Part shown: positions 9,204 to 18,151 of the stretch, piece after piece
Numbering within the stretch: position 1 is the first letter of the stretch
Layout of the letters: the number at the start of each line of letters is the position of its first letter
NCBI RefSeq assembly: GCF_011751745.2
Contig: NZ_CP061170.1
Location: 2,790,001-2,854,000 of the forward strand
Origin: Paramicrobacterium fandaimingii
Lineage (GTDB): Bacteria; Actinomycetota; Actinomycetes; Actinomycetales; Microbacteriaceae
Direction: 5' to 3'
Length of the DNA stretch: 64,000 bases
Notes under the pieces: generated by a model
The model's input: only the letters and a program-made list of their open reading frames with translations
Database searches by the model: none
What the model was told of the DNA's origin: nothing
Made by a program: the position numbers and the translations under genes

Positions 9204-10730
9204 GTGGCTGAACTGAGCGACGTGTCACGGGAGATTCTTGAGCGCCTGCGGCGACTGCGCGAGGCCGATGCCGCAACCCACGGTGGCCGCGTTCTGTCGT
9301 ATGTGTACGACTCGGGGCTGGCCGAGCTCGACGAACTTTCCGCCGAGGCGATGCGTCTCGTGCAGCCGGTGAATGGGCTCGACCCCACGGCATTCCCGTC
9401 CGTTGCTGCACTCGAGCGCGATGTCGTCGGCTTTGCCAGGCAGATGCTGCACGGCGACGCCGACACGGTCGGGTCGATCACGAGCGGAGGCACAGAGAGC
9501 TGCATGCTCGCCGTCAAGACGGCGCGCGATGTCTGGGCGGCGGCGCAGGTCTCGGGTGACCCGGCCACGCAGCCGATGCTCGCGCTGCGCCCGCGCATCA
9601 TCGCGCCGGCCACCGTGCACGCCGCGTTCCACAAGGCTGCGCACTACTTCGGGCTCGACCTCGACCTTGTGCCCGTCGACGCCACGGGCCAGGTCGACGT
9701 CAACGACCTTCGCGCGCGATTCGGGCCCGACGTGGCGCTCGTCGTTGTGTCTGCTCCCAGTTACCCGTTCGGCGTTCTCGATCCCATTGCCGACGTGGCA
9801 AGCGCGGCTGCGCACCACGGCATCCCGTGTCACGTCGACGCGTGCATCGGGGGCTTCGCCCTCGCCTGGTGGGGTGACGACCTACCGCCGTGGGATCTCG
9901 CGGTGCCCGGGGTCACGAGCATCTCGGCCGACCTGCACAAGTACGGCTACGCCCCGAAGGGTGCCTCTGTGCTGCTGCAGCGAGATCGCGACAGGCAGCG
10001 TCAGCAGTTCTTCGCAACGGCACGGTGGCCTGGGTACCCCGTTGTCAACGCGACGCTGCTCGGGTCAAAGTCGGCGGGCGCTCTCGCCGCGGCGTGGGCG
10101 ATCGTGCAGCGACTCGGAGGCGAGGGCTTCGCCGAGCTCGTCTCCTCGTGCCGCCGATCGACGGAGAAGCTGCACACTCGCATCGATGACATCGTCGGAC
10201 TGCGCGTCGTCGGCTCCCCGACTGGCCCTCTTCTTGCGGTGGAGACCGATGCGACAGTGCCCAAGCGCTCGCGAGTCGACCCGCATCACTGGGCAGACCG
10301 CGTCTCGGAGCTCGGCTTCACCCTGCAGCTGCAGCCGGGATTCACCCAGTCAAACGGTCTCACGCTTCCCCACACAACGCACCTGACGATCACGCCGGTC
10401 ACCGAACGGATGCTGCCCGAACTGACCGCCGCGCTCACGCAGGCGGCCGACGATGTGCGGGGGAAAGCCAGGGCAACCCCGCGGTTCGCCGTGCAGGCAC
10501 TCCGCATGTCGGGCGCCCTTGGCCGGGAGCTCACCGCCGACAGGGCGCAGGCCTTGCTGTCACGCTTCGGCGTTGGCGCCAATCCGGGCAACGCAGGCAG
10601 CGCGTCAACTCCGCTTCCGGCAAAGATGGCGCCGCTCATCGCCCTCGTCGAGCAGCTGCCTTCCGAGTTCGCTGAGCGCCTCTTGATCGAGGTGCTCGCC
10701 CGCCAGGTCGAGCCGCCCACTGCCCCGTAA
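9204..10730 (+). CDS. PLP-dependent lyase/decarboxylase, sphingosine-1-phosphate-lyase-like
   Basis: A 508-aa fold-type I PLP enzyme of the group II decarboxylase superfamily. Visible motifs are SITSGGTESCMLAVKTAR (phosphate binding), HAAFHKAAHYFG (ring-stacking His), HVDACIGGF (PLP-pairing Asp) and SADLHKYGYAPKGASVLL with the Schiff-base lysine. The last motif is closest to sphingosine-1-phosphate lyases and related bacterial proteins rather than glutamate decarboxylase. About 90 extra C-terminal residues carry no motif I know. GTG start, 1 nt after the symporter stop. The true substrate is unknown; a long-chain base phosphate, amino acid or amine is possible. Confidence 0.8.
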   Translation: MAELSDVSREILERLRRLREADAATHGGRVLSYVYDSGLAELDELSAEAMRLVQPVNGLDPTAFPSVAALERDVVGFARQMLHGDADTVGSITSGGTESCMLAVKTARDVWAAAQVSGDPATQPMLALRPRIIAPATVHAAFHKAAHYFGLDLDLVPVDATGQVDVNDLRARFGPDVALVVVSAPSYPFGVLDPIADVASAAAHHGIPCHVDACIGGFALAWWGDDLPPWDLAVPGVTSISADLHKYGYAPKGASVLLQRDRDRQRQQFFATARWPGYPVVNATLLGSKSAGALAAAWAIVQRLGGEGFAELVSSCRRSTEKLHTRIDDIVGLRVVGSPTGPLLAVETDATVPKRSRVDPHHWADRVSELGFTLQLQPGFTQSNGLTLPHTTHLTITPVTERMLPELTAALTQAADDVRGKARATPRFAVQALRMSGALGRELTADRAQALLSRFGVGANPGNAGSASTPLPAKMAPLIALVEQLPSEFAERLLIEVLARQVEPPTAP

Positions 10731-10739
10731 GCAGCCTGC

Positions 10740-11219
10740 TCAGCGCTCAAACTTCGCCTCGGGGCCGCCATGCAGCGCAGCGTCGATGCGCTCCAGCTGT
10801 GTCATGCGCATCTGCGGCATCTCGGCGAGGGTGAACCACCGAGCATCCGTGTTCTCTCCGTCGGCAGGCTCAGGCTCGCCCGAAACGTAGCGACAGGCGA
10901 AGACGATGTCGAGAAACCGGGCCTTGTCGCCGTTGGGCCACGCCATCGACGGCTGCGCGTTCACCAACGCGAGGCGCTCGGCGACGGCAACGACGCCGGC
11001 CTCTTCGAGCACTTCACGCTCGGCGGCGACGGCCGGCTGCTCACCAGGATCGATGATGCCCGACACCGAGGTCCACTCGTCGGTGTCGGCGCGGCGCACA
11101 AGCAGCACCTCGGTGCCCGAGGCTGCCCGCCGCGTCACCACGGCCGTGACTCCACTCAGCCACAGCTCATCATGCCCGATCTTGCGTCGAAGGGCGGTGA
11201 TGAACTCGGGCGTTGCCAT
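10740..11219 (-). CDS. Nudix hydrolase
   Basis: A 159-aa protein with a complete Nudix box (G-x5-E-x7-REVLEEAGV, in the GIIDPGEQPAV region), the Mg-binding signature of nucleoside-diphosphate-X hydrolases. Substrate is not predictable; the surrounding RRADTDEWTSVSG is common in ADP-ribose- or NADH-type housecleaning Nudix proteins. It starts 3 nt after the RND transporter stop on the same strand, so it is probably translated from that mRNA. It is convergent with the PLP enzyme, 9 bp apart. Confidence 0.9.
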   Translation of the reverse strand: MATPEFITALRRKIGHDELWLSGVTAVVTRRAASGTEVLLVRRADTDEWTSVSGIIDPGEQPAVAAEREVLEEAGVVAVAERLALVNAQPSMAWPNGDKARFLDIVFACRYVSGEPEPADGENTDARWFTLAEMPQMRMTQLERIDAALHGGPEAKFER

Positions 11220-11222
11220 GCC

Positions 11223-14200
11223 TTACCGTACCCCGGCCGACTCCGATTCTGTCGGCACAGCGTCGGCGCTGTCACGCTCTGCCGCCGCCTCGGCTTTTCG
11301 CGCACGCTTTGCCGCCCGGCGATCCTTAGCGCCTTCGACAAGGTTGTACAAGGTGGGCAGCACAATGAGAGTCAGCACCGTCGACGAGACGAGACCGCCG
11401 ATCACGACGATCGCGAGCGGCTGCGAGATGAAGCCGCCGTGCCCGGTGATACCGAGCGCCATCGGGGTGAGCGCGAAGATCGTCGCCAAAGCCGTCATGA
11501 GAATGGGGCGCAGCCTTCGCACGGAACCGTGTTCGACGGCGTCCGCAACGGACAGTCCCCTGTCGCGGTATTGGTTCACAAGATCGACGAGCACGATGGC
11601 GTTCGTCACAACGATTCCAATGAGCATGAGCACGCCGATGAGCGACGGAACACCAAGCGGAACGCCCGTCGCCAGCTGCAGGCCAATGCCGCCCGTTGCC
11701 GCGAACGGCACTGACACGAGAAGAAGCAGCGGCTGGCGCAGCGACCGGAACGTGGCGACCATGACGATGTACACGATCAGGATCGCGGCGAGCATCGCGA
11801 GGCCGAGCTGCTGGAACGCGGTGTCTTGGTCGGCACTCACGCCGCCGAGCTCCGCAGACGCGCCTGCGGGCAGATCGACAGTGTCAACCGCTTCCTGCAC
11901 CTCAACGCTCGCGGCGCCGATGTTATCGCCCGCGGGGGTCGCGCTCACTGTCGCCGAGCGATCTCCGTTTACTGTTGTCACGCTCTGCGGCCCGTCGGTG
12001 ACCTCGACGCTCGCGAGCGTCGAGAGCGCCACGACGCCGGTCGGGGTCGGAACCTCAAGGGCGCGAAGCTCATCGAGCGTTGCCGGTTCGTCAGCGGTCT
12101 CAACGTAGATCGTGAGCGTCGTGTCGTCGATCACGACAGTTCCCGACTGCTGCGGCTTTGTCGCGCCGGCGACGAACGAGCTGAGGGCGATCTCGCTGTA
12201 CCCGGCCTCCGCCGCTTCCTGCCTGTCGACCGCAACTTCAATGTACGGGCGCGACTCGGCGAGGTTGTCGCTGACCTCGGCCACCGAACCAAGGTCGCTG
12301 ACCGCGTCGTGCACCGCCTTGGTGGCCTTCTCGAGATCATCAGACGACGTCGCCGTGATGTCGACCTCGATGTCAGACGATGCTCCGAACCCGCTCGACG
12401 CCGCGACTTCGATCGTTCCCGCGTCGTCGATCGTTGCGAGCTTGTCGCGCACCGACTGCTGCAGTGCCGTCTGGTCGGCGTCGACGTCTGTCGTGATCGA
12501 GAACGTGACCGCTCCCTCTCCGCCACCGCCGAACGCGGACGTCAGCGAGTTTCCGCTCGAGCCGATCGACACCTGCACCGTTTCGATTCCGTCGATGTCG
12601 AGCAGAGCATCTTCGACCTTCGACGCCGCCTGATCTTGCGCGTCGAGGCTCGCACCCGGCTGCAGGGTCTGCGTCACCGAGAGCGTGTTCTGGCCGCTGT
12701 CGCCGAGGAAGTTTGTCTTCATGAAGGGCGCCGCTGCGAGCGTCACGCCCATGACAAGCAGCGCGAGAATGATCGTTGTCGCCGAGTGCTTCAGCGTCCA
12801 CCGAATGATCGGAAGGTAGGAGCGCTGCAGGCGCGTGGGGTGCTTGAGCTCGTCTTCGTGATCGGTCTGCGCCTGGCGGCGCCCACGGCGAGTGCGGGCG
12901 GATGCCGTTGACTCACGCGCGGCGTCAGCTGCGGTGTGCTCCTCAGAGACCGTCGCCGATTCCTCGGCATCCGTCTGTTCCCGTGCGGAGTCGTCTGCAG
13001 AAACACCCGGAGTTTTCGCCTGACGCACGTATGACGCAGACACGATCGCCGGCATCGGTGCGATCGATGGCTTCGCCGTGCTGGCGGCGTCGGGCTCAGC
13101 AGATTCGCTCGCTTCAGCGGATGCCGCGACAGCATCCTGTGCCGGCTTCGCCGACGTCGTGTCGCGACGCTCTGCCTTCGCTGCTTGCTTCTGCTGCCGT
13201 TTGGCAACGCGGGCCGCGTCGGCTTCTTCGCGAGCCCGGTTCTTGGCGCTGACGGCATCCGCCTGCTTCTGCTGACGTGCCTCGATCTTCGCCTGCTGCT
13301 TCTCCGTCGGCGCGCGCAAGAACCAGTACGCCAGAACGGGAACGATCGTCAGCGAGACAAGCAGCGATGCGAGCAGCGCGATCGTGACGGTGAGGGCGAA
13401 CGGCCGGAACAGCTCGCCTGTCATGTCGCCGACGAGGGCAAGCGGAAGGAACACGGCGACAGTCGTGATGGTGGATGCCGTGATCGCCCCGGCGACCTCG
13501 CGCACAGCTGTGGCGATCGCCTGAAGGCGGGATGCTCCGGTGCGTTCGACACTGAGACCCAGGTGCCTCTTGATGTTCTCGATGACCACGATGGAGTCGT
13601 CGACGACGCGACCGATCGCGATCGTCAGAGCGCCCAGAGTCAGAATGTTGAGCGTGTAGTCGGATACCTGGAGGCCGATGAAGGTGATCAGCACCGACGT
13701 GGGGATCGAGATTGCTGTGACGAGTGTGGCACGCACGTCGAGCAAGAAGAGCAGAATCACCAGAACGGCGAACACGAGACCGAGCAGACCCTCTGTTGAG
13801 AGGGACTCGATTGACTGCTCGATGTACGGCGCCTGGTCGAAGACGATCGTGAGGGTGACGTCGCTGCCCAGCGACTCTTCAAGTTCGGGCAGCGCGTCGG
13901 TGATGCCGTGAGAGACATCAACGGTGTTTGCATCGGGCAGCTTGGTGATCGACACCGTGAGGGCGTCTTCGCCATTCACACGCGAGTGCGTCGTCTGCGG
14001 GTTCTCCGTGAGCTCAACCGATGCGACGTCGCCGAGGGTGACGACCTCGCCGTCTGGCGGGGTAACTCCCGTCAGCGGAAGCGCCGTGAGATCATCGACG
14101 GAGCCGAGCTTCGTGCCGGACTGTACCGAATACGTGCTGCCGTCTTCGGTGATCTCCCCCGCGCCGATGAGCGTTCCGTTTTGCTGCAGAGCATCGTTGA

Positions 14201-14801
14201 TGGCCTGCGTTGTCGCCCCGACCTTTGCCAGTTCCTCGACGTCGGGGGTGATCGTCACCCGCTGCCCAGCCGCACCGACGATCGCCGCCTCGCGCACGCC
14301 CTCGACATCTTCGAGCTTCGGAACAGCGACGCGCTCGAGCAGGTCGTTCAGCTCGGCGTTGTCACCACCCGTGACGGCAACCTGAATAATCGGGAGATCA
14401 TCGAGGCTTCCCGCCATCACCTGCGGATCGGCGTCGCTCGGCAGCGTCGAGGAGATGCGCTCGATCGCCTGATTGATCTTCTGCTCGGCCGTGTCGAGAT
14501 CTGTGCCGTACGTAAACGTCGCCGACACCAGGCTGAGGTTCGTGCTCGATGTGGCGCTCGTCGACTCGAGCCCGGGAACACCGCTGATCGCCTTCTCGAT
14601 GGGCGTCGACAGGTCATCGTTGACGACGTTGGGTGACGCCCCAGGGTAATTTGTCACGATCGCGAGCTGGGGGAACGTGATGTTCGGCGCCAACTCCTGT
14701 TTGAGTCCGGTGAGTGAGATCACCCCGAACACGGCGACGACGACGGTGACAAGCGCGATGAGCGCACGGTTCTTCAGGCTGGCGACGCTGAGAAGATGCA
14801 C
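11223..14801 (-). CDS. RND-family efflux transporter (HAE1/AcrB-like, Gram-positive type)
   Basis: A 1192-aa proton-driven transporter. It begins with the typical LKNRALIALVTVVVAVFG helix. Each half has a first helix, a large extracytoplasmic domain (pore motif FPQLAIVTNYPGASPNVV in the first half) and a helix bundle with GRVVDDSIVVIENI and IGIVVTNAIVLVDLVNQ. It is longer than the usual ~1040 aa because of a ~160-residue Lys/Ala/Glu-rich loop (about residues 495-655) between the halves on the cytoplasmic side. GTG start with AGGAG 4 nt upstream. No adaptor gene is adjacent. The Nudix gene follows after 3 nt. Likely exports drugs, lipids or peptides; substrate unknown. Confidence 0.9.
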   Translation of the reverse strand: MHLLSVASLKNRALIALVTVVVAVFGVISLTGLKQELAPNITFPQLAIVTNYPGASPNVVNDDLSTPIEKAISGVPGLESTSATSSTNLSLVSATFTYGTDLDTAEQKINQAIERISSTLPSDADPQVMAGSLDDLPIIQVAVTGGDNAELNDLLERVAVPKLEDVEGVREAAIVGAAGQRVTITPDVEELAKVGATTQAINDALQQNGTLIGAGEITEDGSTYSVQSGTKLGSVDDLTALPLTGVTPPDGEVVTLGDVASVELTENPQTTHSRVNGEDALTVSITKLPDANTVDVSHGITDALPELEESLGSDVTLTIVFDQAPYIEQSIESLSTEGLLGLVFAVLVILLFLLDVRATLVTAISIPTSVLITFIGLQVSDYTLNILTLGALTIAIGRVVDDSIVVIENIKRHLGLSVERTGASRLQAIATAVREVAGAITASTITTVAVFLPLALVGDMTGELFRPFALTVTIALLASLLVSLTIVPVLAYWFLRAPTEKQQAKIEARQQKQADAVSAKNRAREEADAARVAKRQQKQAAKAERRDTTSAKPAQDAVAASAEASESAEPDAASTAKPSIAPMPAIVSASYVRQAKTPGVSADDSAREQTDAEESATVSEEHTAADAARESTASARTRRGRRQAQTDHEDELKHPTRLQRSYLPIIRWTLKHSATTIILALLVMGVTLAAAPFMKTNFLGDSGQNTLSVTQTLQPGASLDAQDQAASKVEDALLDIDGIETVQVSIGSSGNSLTSAFGGGGEGAVTFSITTDVDADQTALQQSVRDKLATIDDAGTIEVAASSGFGASSDIEVDITATSSDDLEKATKAVHDAVSDLGSVAEVSDNLAESRPYIEVAVDRQEAAEAGYSEIALSSFVAGATKPQQSGTVVIDDTTLTIYVETADEPATLDELRALEVPTPTGVVALSTLASVEVTDGPQSVTTVNGDRSATVSATPAGDNIGAASVEVQEAVDTVDLPAGASAELGGVSADQDTAFQQLGLAMLAAILIVYIVMVATFRSLRQPLLLLVSVPFAATGGIGLQLATGVPLGVPSLIGVLMLIGIVVTNAIVLVDLVNQYRDRGLSVADAVEHGSVRRLRPILMTALATIFALTPMALGITGHGGFISQPLAIVVIGGLVSSTVLTLIVLPTLYNLVEGAKDRRAAKRARKAEAAAERDSADAVPTESESAGVR

Positions 14802-14919
14802 AATTCTCCTGCGAAAAGTTTGAGGTGGGAGCGAATGCGTGCGCAGCTGCTGTCGCGCACGCCACTAATCCGCGCCTGCATTCTTTCACACAGACCTGTG
14901 GTGTTTACCGGCGAATGCA

Positions 14920-14952
14920 ACCGGCGGATGCTGTCACAGCATCCGCCGGTTA
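14920..14952 (-). terminator. Strong hairpin after the MerR gene
   Basis: AACCGGCGGATGCTG and its exact complement form a 15-bp perfect stem around a 3-nt loop (TCA), 4 nt past the MerR stop codon. The following bases are not T-rich, so efficiency is uncertain. The arms contain GGATGC/GCATCC, the over-represented hexamer of this window. Confidence 0.7.
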
Positions 14953-14956
14953 CGCG

Positions 14957-15721
14957 CTACGCACCGCGTCGGTTCTCGACGTAGGTCGCGAGCGCGTTGC
15001 GCACAAACGCAGCTCCACCCTGACCGCCGTAGTTCTTCGCAAAACGCGGATCAGCGACGTACATCTCCCCGAGCCCCAGCAGGTACTCGTCTGTCGAACG
15101 ACCATGCTCGCTGCCCGGTGTGCCGGGGATGCTGCTGAGCCATTCGGCATGACGTCTGGCGAGGCTCTGCGCTTCGTCGCTGTCAGGGTGAACGCCGCGC
15201 TCTGCGGCATCCGCCCAGTCCGACGCGAGAGTGTGCTGGCGCTGCTGCCACTCCGAACGCTCGGCATCGCTCATACCGCGCCACCATTCGTCTGAACGCG
15301 CATACGCGTTCTTTCCCCAACGCTCCTCGACTTCGTCCTTGTACTGGGTGTGGTCGAAACCGTCGAACATGTTCTCTGCCATGACACCCTCTCCTTTCTC
15401 TAACGTGCTGATGGTGTTTTCGACAGACGAGATCTGTCTCGAAATGCGGTCGTGTTCGCGTCGCAGCCACGTGAGGTGCGTGCGAAGTGCCGTCGGCGCA
15501 TCTGCCTCACGATCGATGACGTCGGCGATCGCGGAAAGTCCGAGCCCGAGCTCACGCAGCAGCAGAATGCGCTGCAGCCGCACAAGCGACTGATCGTCGT
15601 AATACCGATAGCCATTCGGTCCAATGCGGCTCGGCTCGAGAATCCCGATGTGGTCGTAGTGCCTCAGCGTGCGGCTCGTCGTGCCCGCGTGCTGGGCAAT
15701 CTCGTGAATTGACCAGTGCAT
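14957..15721 (-). CDS. MerR-family regulator with TipAS-like effector domain
   Basis: A 254-aa regulator. Residues 1-70 are a MerR winged helix (SIHEIAQHAGTTSRTLRHYDHIG...GYRYYDD), followed by the dimerisation helix and a C-terminal TipAS-like domain (about residues 135-254: MFDGFDHTQYKDEVEERWG, WADAAERG, LGEMYVADPRF). TipA-type proteins bind antibiotics or other amphipathic ligands there and activate transcription. The start has AAGGAGA 6 nt upstream, and homology begins at MHWSIHEIA. The promoter in front has the MerR architecture, so it probably regulates itself. It could also control the downstream RND-Nudix pair, but a strong hairpin separates them. Confidence 0.9.
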   Translation of the reverse strand: MHWSIHEIAQHAGTTSRTLRHYDHIGILEPSRIGPNGYRYYDDQSLVRLQRILLLRELGLGLSAIADVIDREADAPTALRTHLTWLRREHDRISRQISSVENTISTLEKGEGVMAENMFDGFDHTQYKDEVEERWGKNAYARSDEWWRGMSDAERSEWQQRQHTLASDWADAAERGVHPDSDEAQSLARRHAEWLSSIPGTPGSEHGRSTDEYLLGLGEMYVADPRFAKNYGGQGGAAFVRNALATYVENRRGA

Positions 15722-15752
15722 CTCGTCTCCTTTTTGCTGTGCAACGGTGTCC

Positions 15753-15784
15753 ACGATAGAAGTTGACGTTGCGTCAATGTCAAC
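15753..15784 (-). promoter_or_regulatory. MerR-type promoter with 19-bp spacer and internal dyad
   Basis: On the minus strand TTGACA (15783-15778) is separated from TATCGT (15758-15753) by exactly 19 bp. The spacer contains TTGACG-CAA-CGTCAA, a perfect dyad, and an overlapping wider dyad GTTGAC...GTCAAC spans 15762-15784. A 19-20 bp spacer with the dyad inside is the hallmark of promoters that MerR proteins untwist. It lies 32 bp upstream of the TipA-like gene. Confidence 0.8.
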
Positions 15785-15818
15785 CCCGAGTTTCCTGCAC
15801 ACCGTTGCCAATCGGTGA

Positions 15819-15860
15819 AACGCGATATATCGTGTTTGAGGAACACGCGATATATCGCGT
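15819..15860. promoter_or_regulatory. Tandem ATATAT palindromes, probable PadR operator
   Basis: Two palindromes stand in tandem: AACGCGATATATCGTGTT (15819-15836, imperfect) and ACGCGATATATCGCGT (15845-15860, perfect), centred about 25 bp apart. The second ends 26 bp before the DUF4097 start. PadR-type repressors commonly bind AT-centred palindromes at their own operons, and a PadR gene is the second gene here. Confidence 0.7.
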
Positions 15861-15886
15861 TTACGATGCGAAGAGAAGGGCATCCC

Positions 15887-16738
15887 ATGAGCAGAGAGAA
15901 ATGGTTCATCCAGCCGGGTGAATCGCGGGTGATCGACACCGGCATCATTAGAGCGCTCAAGGTAGCCCTCATCGCCGGCACCATCGACGTCATCGGACAC
16001 GACGAAGACACTGCGCGCATCGAGGTGAACGACGTCACCGGACGAGACCTCAAAGTGACAATCGACGGTGACTCCCTCGAGATCGACCACCCTCAGCTGC
16101 GTTGGGAGAACTTCATCGACACGTTCCGAGCATTCGGCCCCAGCCGGGCCTCTGCCGCGGTGAGCGTTCTCGTTCCCCGCAGCATCGACCTGTCGTTCGG
16201 CGTGGTGAGCGCCACAGCTCTCGTATCCGGGCTCGAAACCGACGCCCGCCTCAGCACGGTCAGCGGCGAGATCGGAGCCGACAGCCTGACGGGCGATGTC
16301 GAGCTCAACGCCGTGTCGGGCGCACTCAACGTCAGCAATCACTCGGGCACGGTCTCGGTTCACACCGTGTCAGGCGATGTCACGGCGCAGGGCGAACTCA
16401 CGAAGATCACGGGCGACACCGTCTCGGGCGATGTCTTCATCGACGCGACCGGGGCGTGCGACCGCATCCGGGTCAATTCGATGTCGGGAAACGTCACAGC
16501 CCGCGTCGACGGCGATCTCGGCACTCGCTGTGTACTCAACACCGTGAGCGGACGCATGCACGTCGATGGCAGAACGGTCGACGGCACGTTTGGTCGCGGC
16601 TATTCGATGACGAGGCAGGGAACAGGCAACTTCACCGTCGAGGTGACGGCGAACACGGTTTCCGGCGACATCTCGGTGATCAAGCGCTCACCCGCACCCT
16701 CGCCCGACAGCGTCGACGCGGACGGAGCAGTGCAATGA
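15887..16738 (+). CDS. DUF4097-family beta-repeat protein
   Basis: A 283-aa protein made largely of repeating short beta-strand units with a recurrent TVSG-[DE] motif (STVSGEIGADS, AVSGALNVS, TVSGDVTAQ, TVSGDVFID, SMSGNVTAR, TVSGRMHVD, TVSGDISVI), the signature of the DUF4097 right-handed beta-helix-like family. There is no signal peptide, so it is probably cytoplasmic or peripheral. The start has AGAAGGG upstream; a further in-frame ATG at 15866 is less likely. It overlaps padR by 4 bp. Role unknown; the family often sits with PadR regulators and envelope-stress genes. Confidence 0.85.
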   Translation: MSREKWFIQPGESRVIDTGIIRALKVALIAGTIDVIGHDEDTARIEVNDVTGRDLKVTIDGDSLEIDHPQLRWENFIDTFRAFGPSRASAAVSVLVPRSIDLSFGVVSATALVSGLETDARLSTVSGEIGADSLTGDVELNAVSGALNVSNHSGTVSVHTVSGDVTAQGELTKITGDTVSGDVFIDATGACDRIRVNSMSGNVTARVDGDLGTRCVLNTVSGRMHVDGRTVDGTFGRGYSMTRQGTGNFTVEVTANTVSGDISVIKRSPAPSPDSVDADGAVQ

Positions 16739-17346
16739 CCCCGGTTTTCGCGCACGGCAGTCTGCGCCTCTACGTGCTGAAGCTTCTCGCCGAGAGCTCT
16801 CGAAACGGGTACGAGATTATTCAGGCGCTCAGCGAACGTTTCGGCGGAACGTACAGCCCGAGCGCCGGCACGGTGTACCCCCGACTGGCGAAGCTCGCCG
16901 AAGACGGGCTCGTCGCCAAGAACAGCGATGGGCGTAAGAGCGTCTATGAGATAACGGATGCCGGTCGAGCCGAACTCGAGCGTCGCGCGGACGAGCTCGA
17001 TGCCATCGAAGACGATGTGAGCGACTCCGTGCGCCGTCTCGCCGACGAAGTGCGAACGGGCGTGAACGACGCAATGCGTTCGCTGCGTGCCGAGCTCGCG
17101 TCGGCATCTCGCGACGCACGGGCACGAGCGCAAGACGACCCCGTCTCGACGCCTCGCGATACGGATGCGCGCACTCAGAGCCGGGTCGCGGTCTACGAGA
17201 TCGAAACCGCCGTGTCGGAGTTTCGCCGCGATCTGCGCTCAGACCTGCGCACGGCCATCGCGTCGGGCAAGGTCGTCGACGATGAGCTCATCGTGACCGC
17301 GCGAGCCGAGCTTGCTCGCGTTCGCGAGCTGCTCCGTCCGCGCTAA
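16735..17346 (+). CDS. PadR-family transcriptional regulator
   Basis: A 203-aa repressor-type protein. Residues 1-80 form the PadR winged helix (LRLYVLKLLAESSRNGYEIIQALSERFGGTYSPSAGTVYPRLAKLAEDGLV). A long, charged C-terminal coiled region (residues ~90-200, rich in R/D/E/A) is larger than in short PadR proteins and probably mediates dimerisation. Translation is coupled to DUF4097 through an ATGA overlap. Autoregulation through the palindromes at 15819-15860 is inferred. Confidence 0.92.
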   Translation: MTPVFAHGSLRLYVLKLLAESSRNGYEIIQALSERFGGTYSPSAGTVYPRLAKLAEDGLVAKNSDGRKSVYEITDAGRAELERRADELDAIEDDVSDSVRRLADEVRTGVNDAMRSLRAELASASRDARARAQDDPVSTPRDTDARTQSRVAVYEIETAVSEFRRDLRSDLRTAIASGKVVDDELIVTARAELARVRELLRPR

Positions 17347-17383
17347 CTCGTCTCGCCCCGCAGCATCCTGTGGGAGTTCGAGG

Positions 17384-17893
17384 CTAGGCCTCGGGCTCCC
17401 ATGGCACCCGGCCGCCCTCATCCGCAGGAAGCAGCGGCACGACGACAACGGGCCGGGATTGCGTGTGCGCCAGATGCGCGGCGACCGAACCTCCGAGAAA
17501 CTCCTGGAGCCCGGCAATGAACCCGGGCTCTCGCGTTCCGACAACGATCATGCTGGCGCCGATTTCGTCGGCCATCGCACCGAGAACGGCAGAGGGCTGA
17601 CCTGCACCGACTCTCGTGGTCCACGTGACGCCCGCGTTCTGGGCTGCGGCCTTCGCGCGCTCCTCAAGCCATTCGATGTCCGGATTGCTCTCGGCAGACG
17701 GATCAGGATCAAACGTCGTAAAGGCGACGGTGCCGTCAGACATGAATCCCGAGGTGTATTGCGTGGTATCAACCCACGCGAACACCACGTCACGACCGAA
17801 GGCCTTCGCAAACGCGACACCTCGCTCGGGAACGCTCTCGGGCTGCTCTCCTGTGACTCCGACAAGCACCGGGCCATTTTCGGGGTTCTGCAT
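17384..17893 (-). CDS. Universal stress protein (UspA family)
   Basis: A 169-aa single-domain Usp. It starts GPVLVGVTGEQPES and ends with VVGTREPGFIAGLQEFLGGSVAAHLAHTQSRPVVVVP, which fits the ATP-binding G-x2-G-x9-G-[ST] pattern of the nucleotide-binding subgroup. The start at MQNPENG has GAGAGGAG 9 nt upstream; an upstream in-frame ATG would add an unlikely basic stretch. It stands alone and is convergent with padR. Ligand and trigger are unknown. Confidence 0.9.
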   Translation of the reverse strand: MQNPENGPVLVGVTGEQPESVPERGVAFAKAFGRDVVFAWVDTTQYTSGFMSDGTVAFTTFDPDPSAESNPDIEWLEERAKAAAQNAGVTWTTRVGAGQPSAVLGAMADEIGASMIVVGTREPGFIAGLQEFLGGSVAAHLAHTQSRPVVVVPLLPADEGGRVPWEPEA

Positions 17894-18151
17894 AATCTCG
17901 AACTCCTCTCGCCACTGCGAACGGCTTCTCTGCCTCGGTTCCAGCGTATCGCTGATTGAGCGTTTCGGCGCCATATTCCGTCCGTCGCATGTGATGTCAC
18001 GCTTCGACAGGTCAGCACCGGCCGGACCGTCTCACAGGAGAGATCAAGGCACCATCATGCTAAACTCAGGGTTAGTCTTATCGTTCCCTGGTTGGTACAA
18101 CCGCGGGTAGCTAGACAGCTATCCGAATACTGATTTGTGAGGGGGTCTCGC

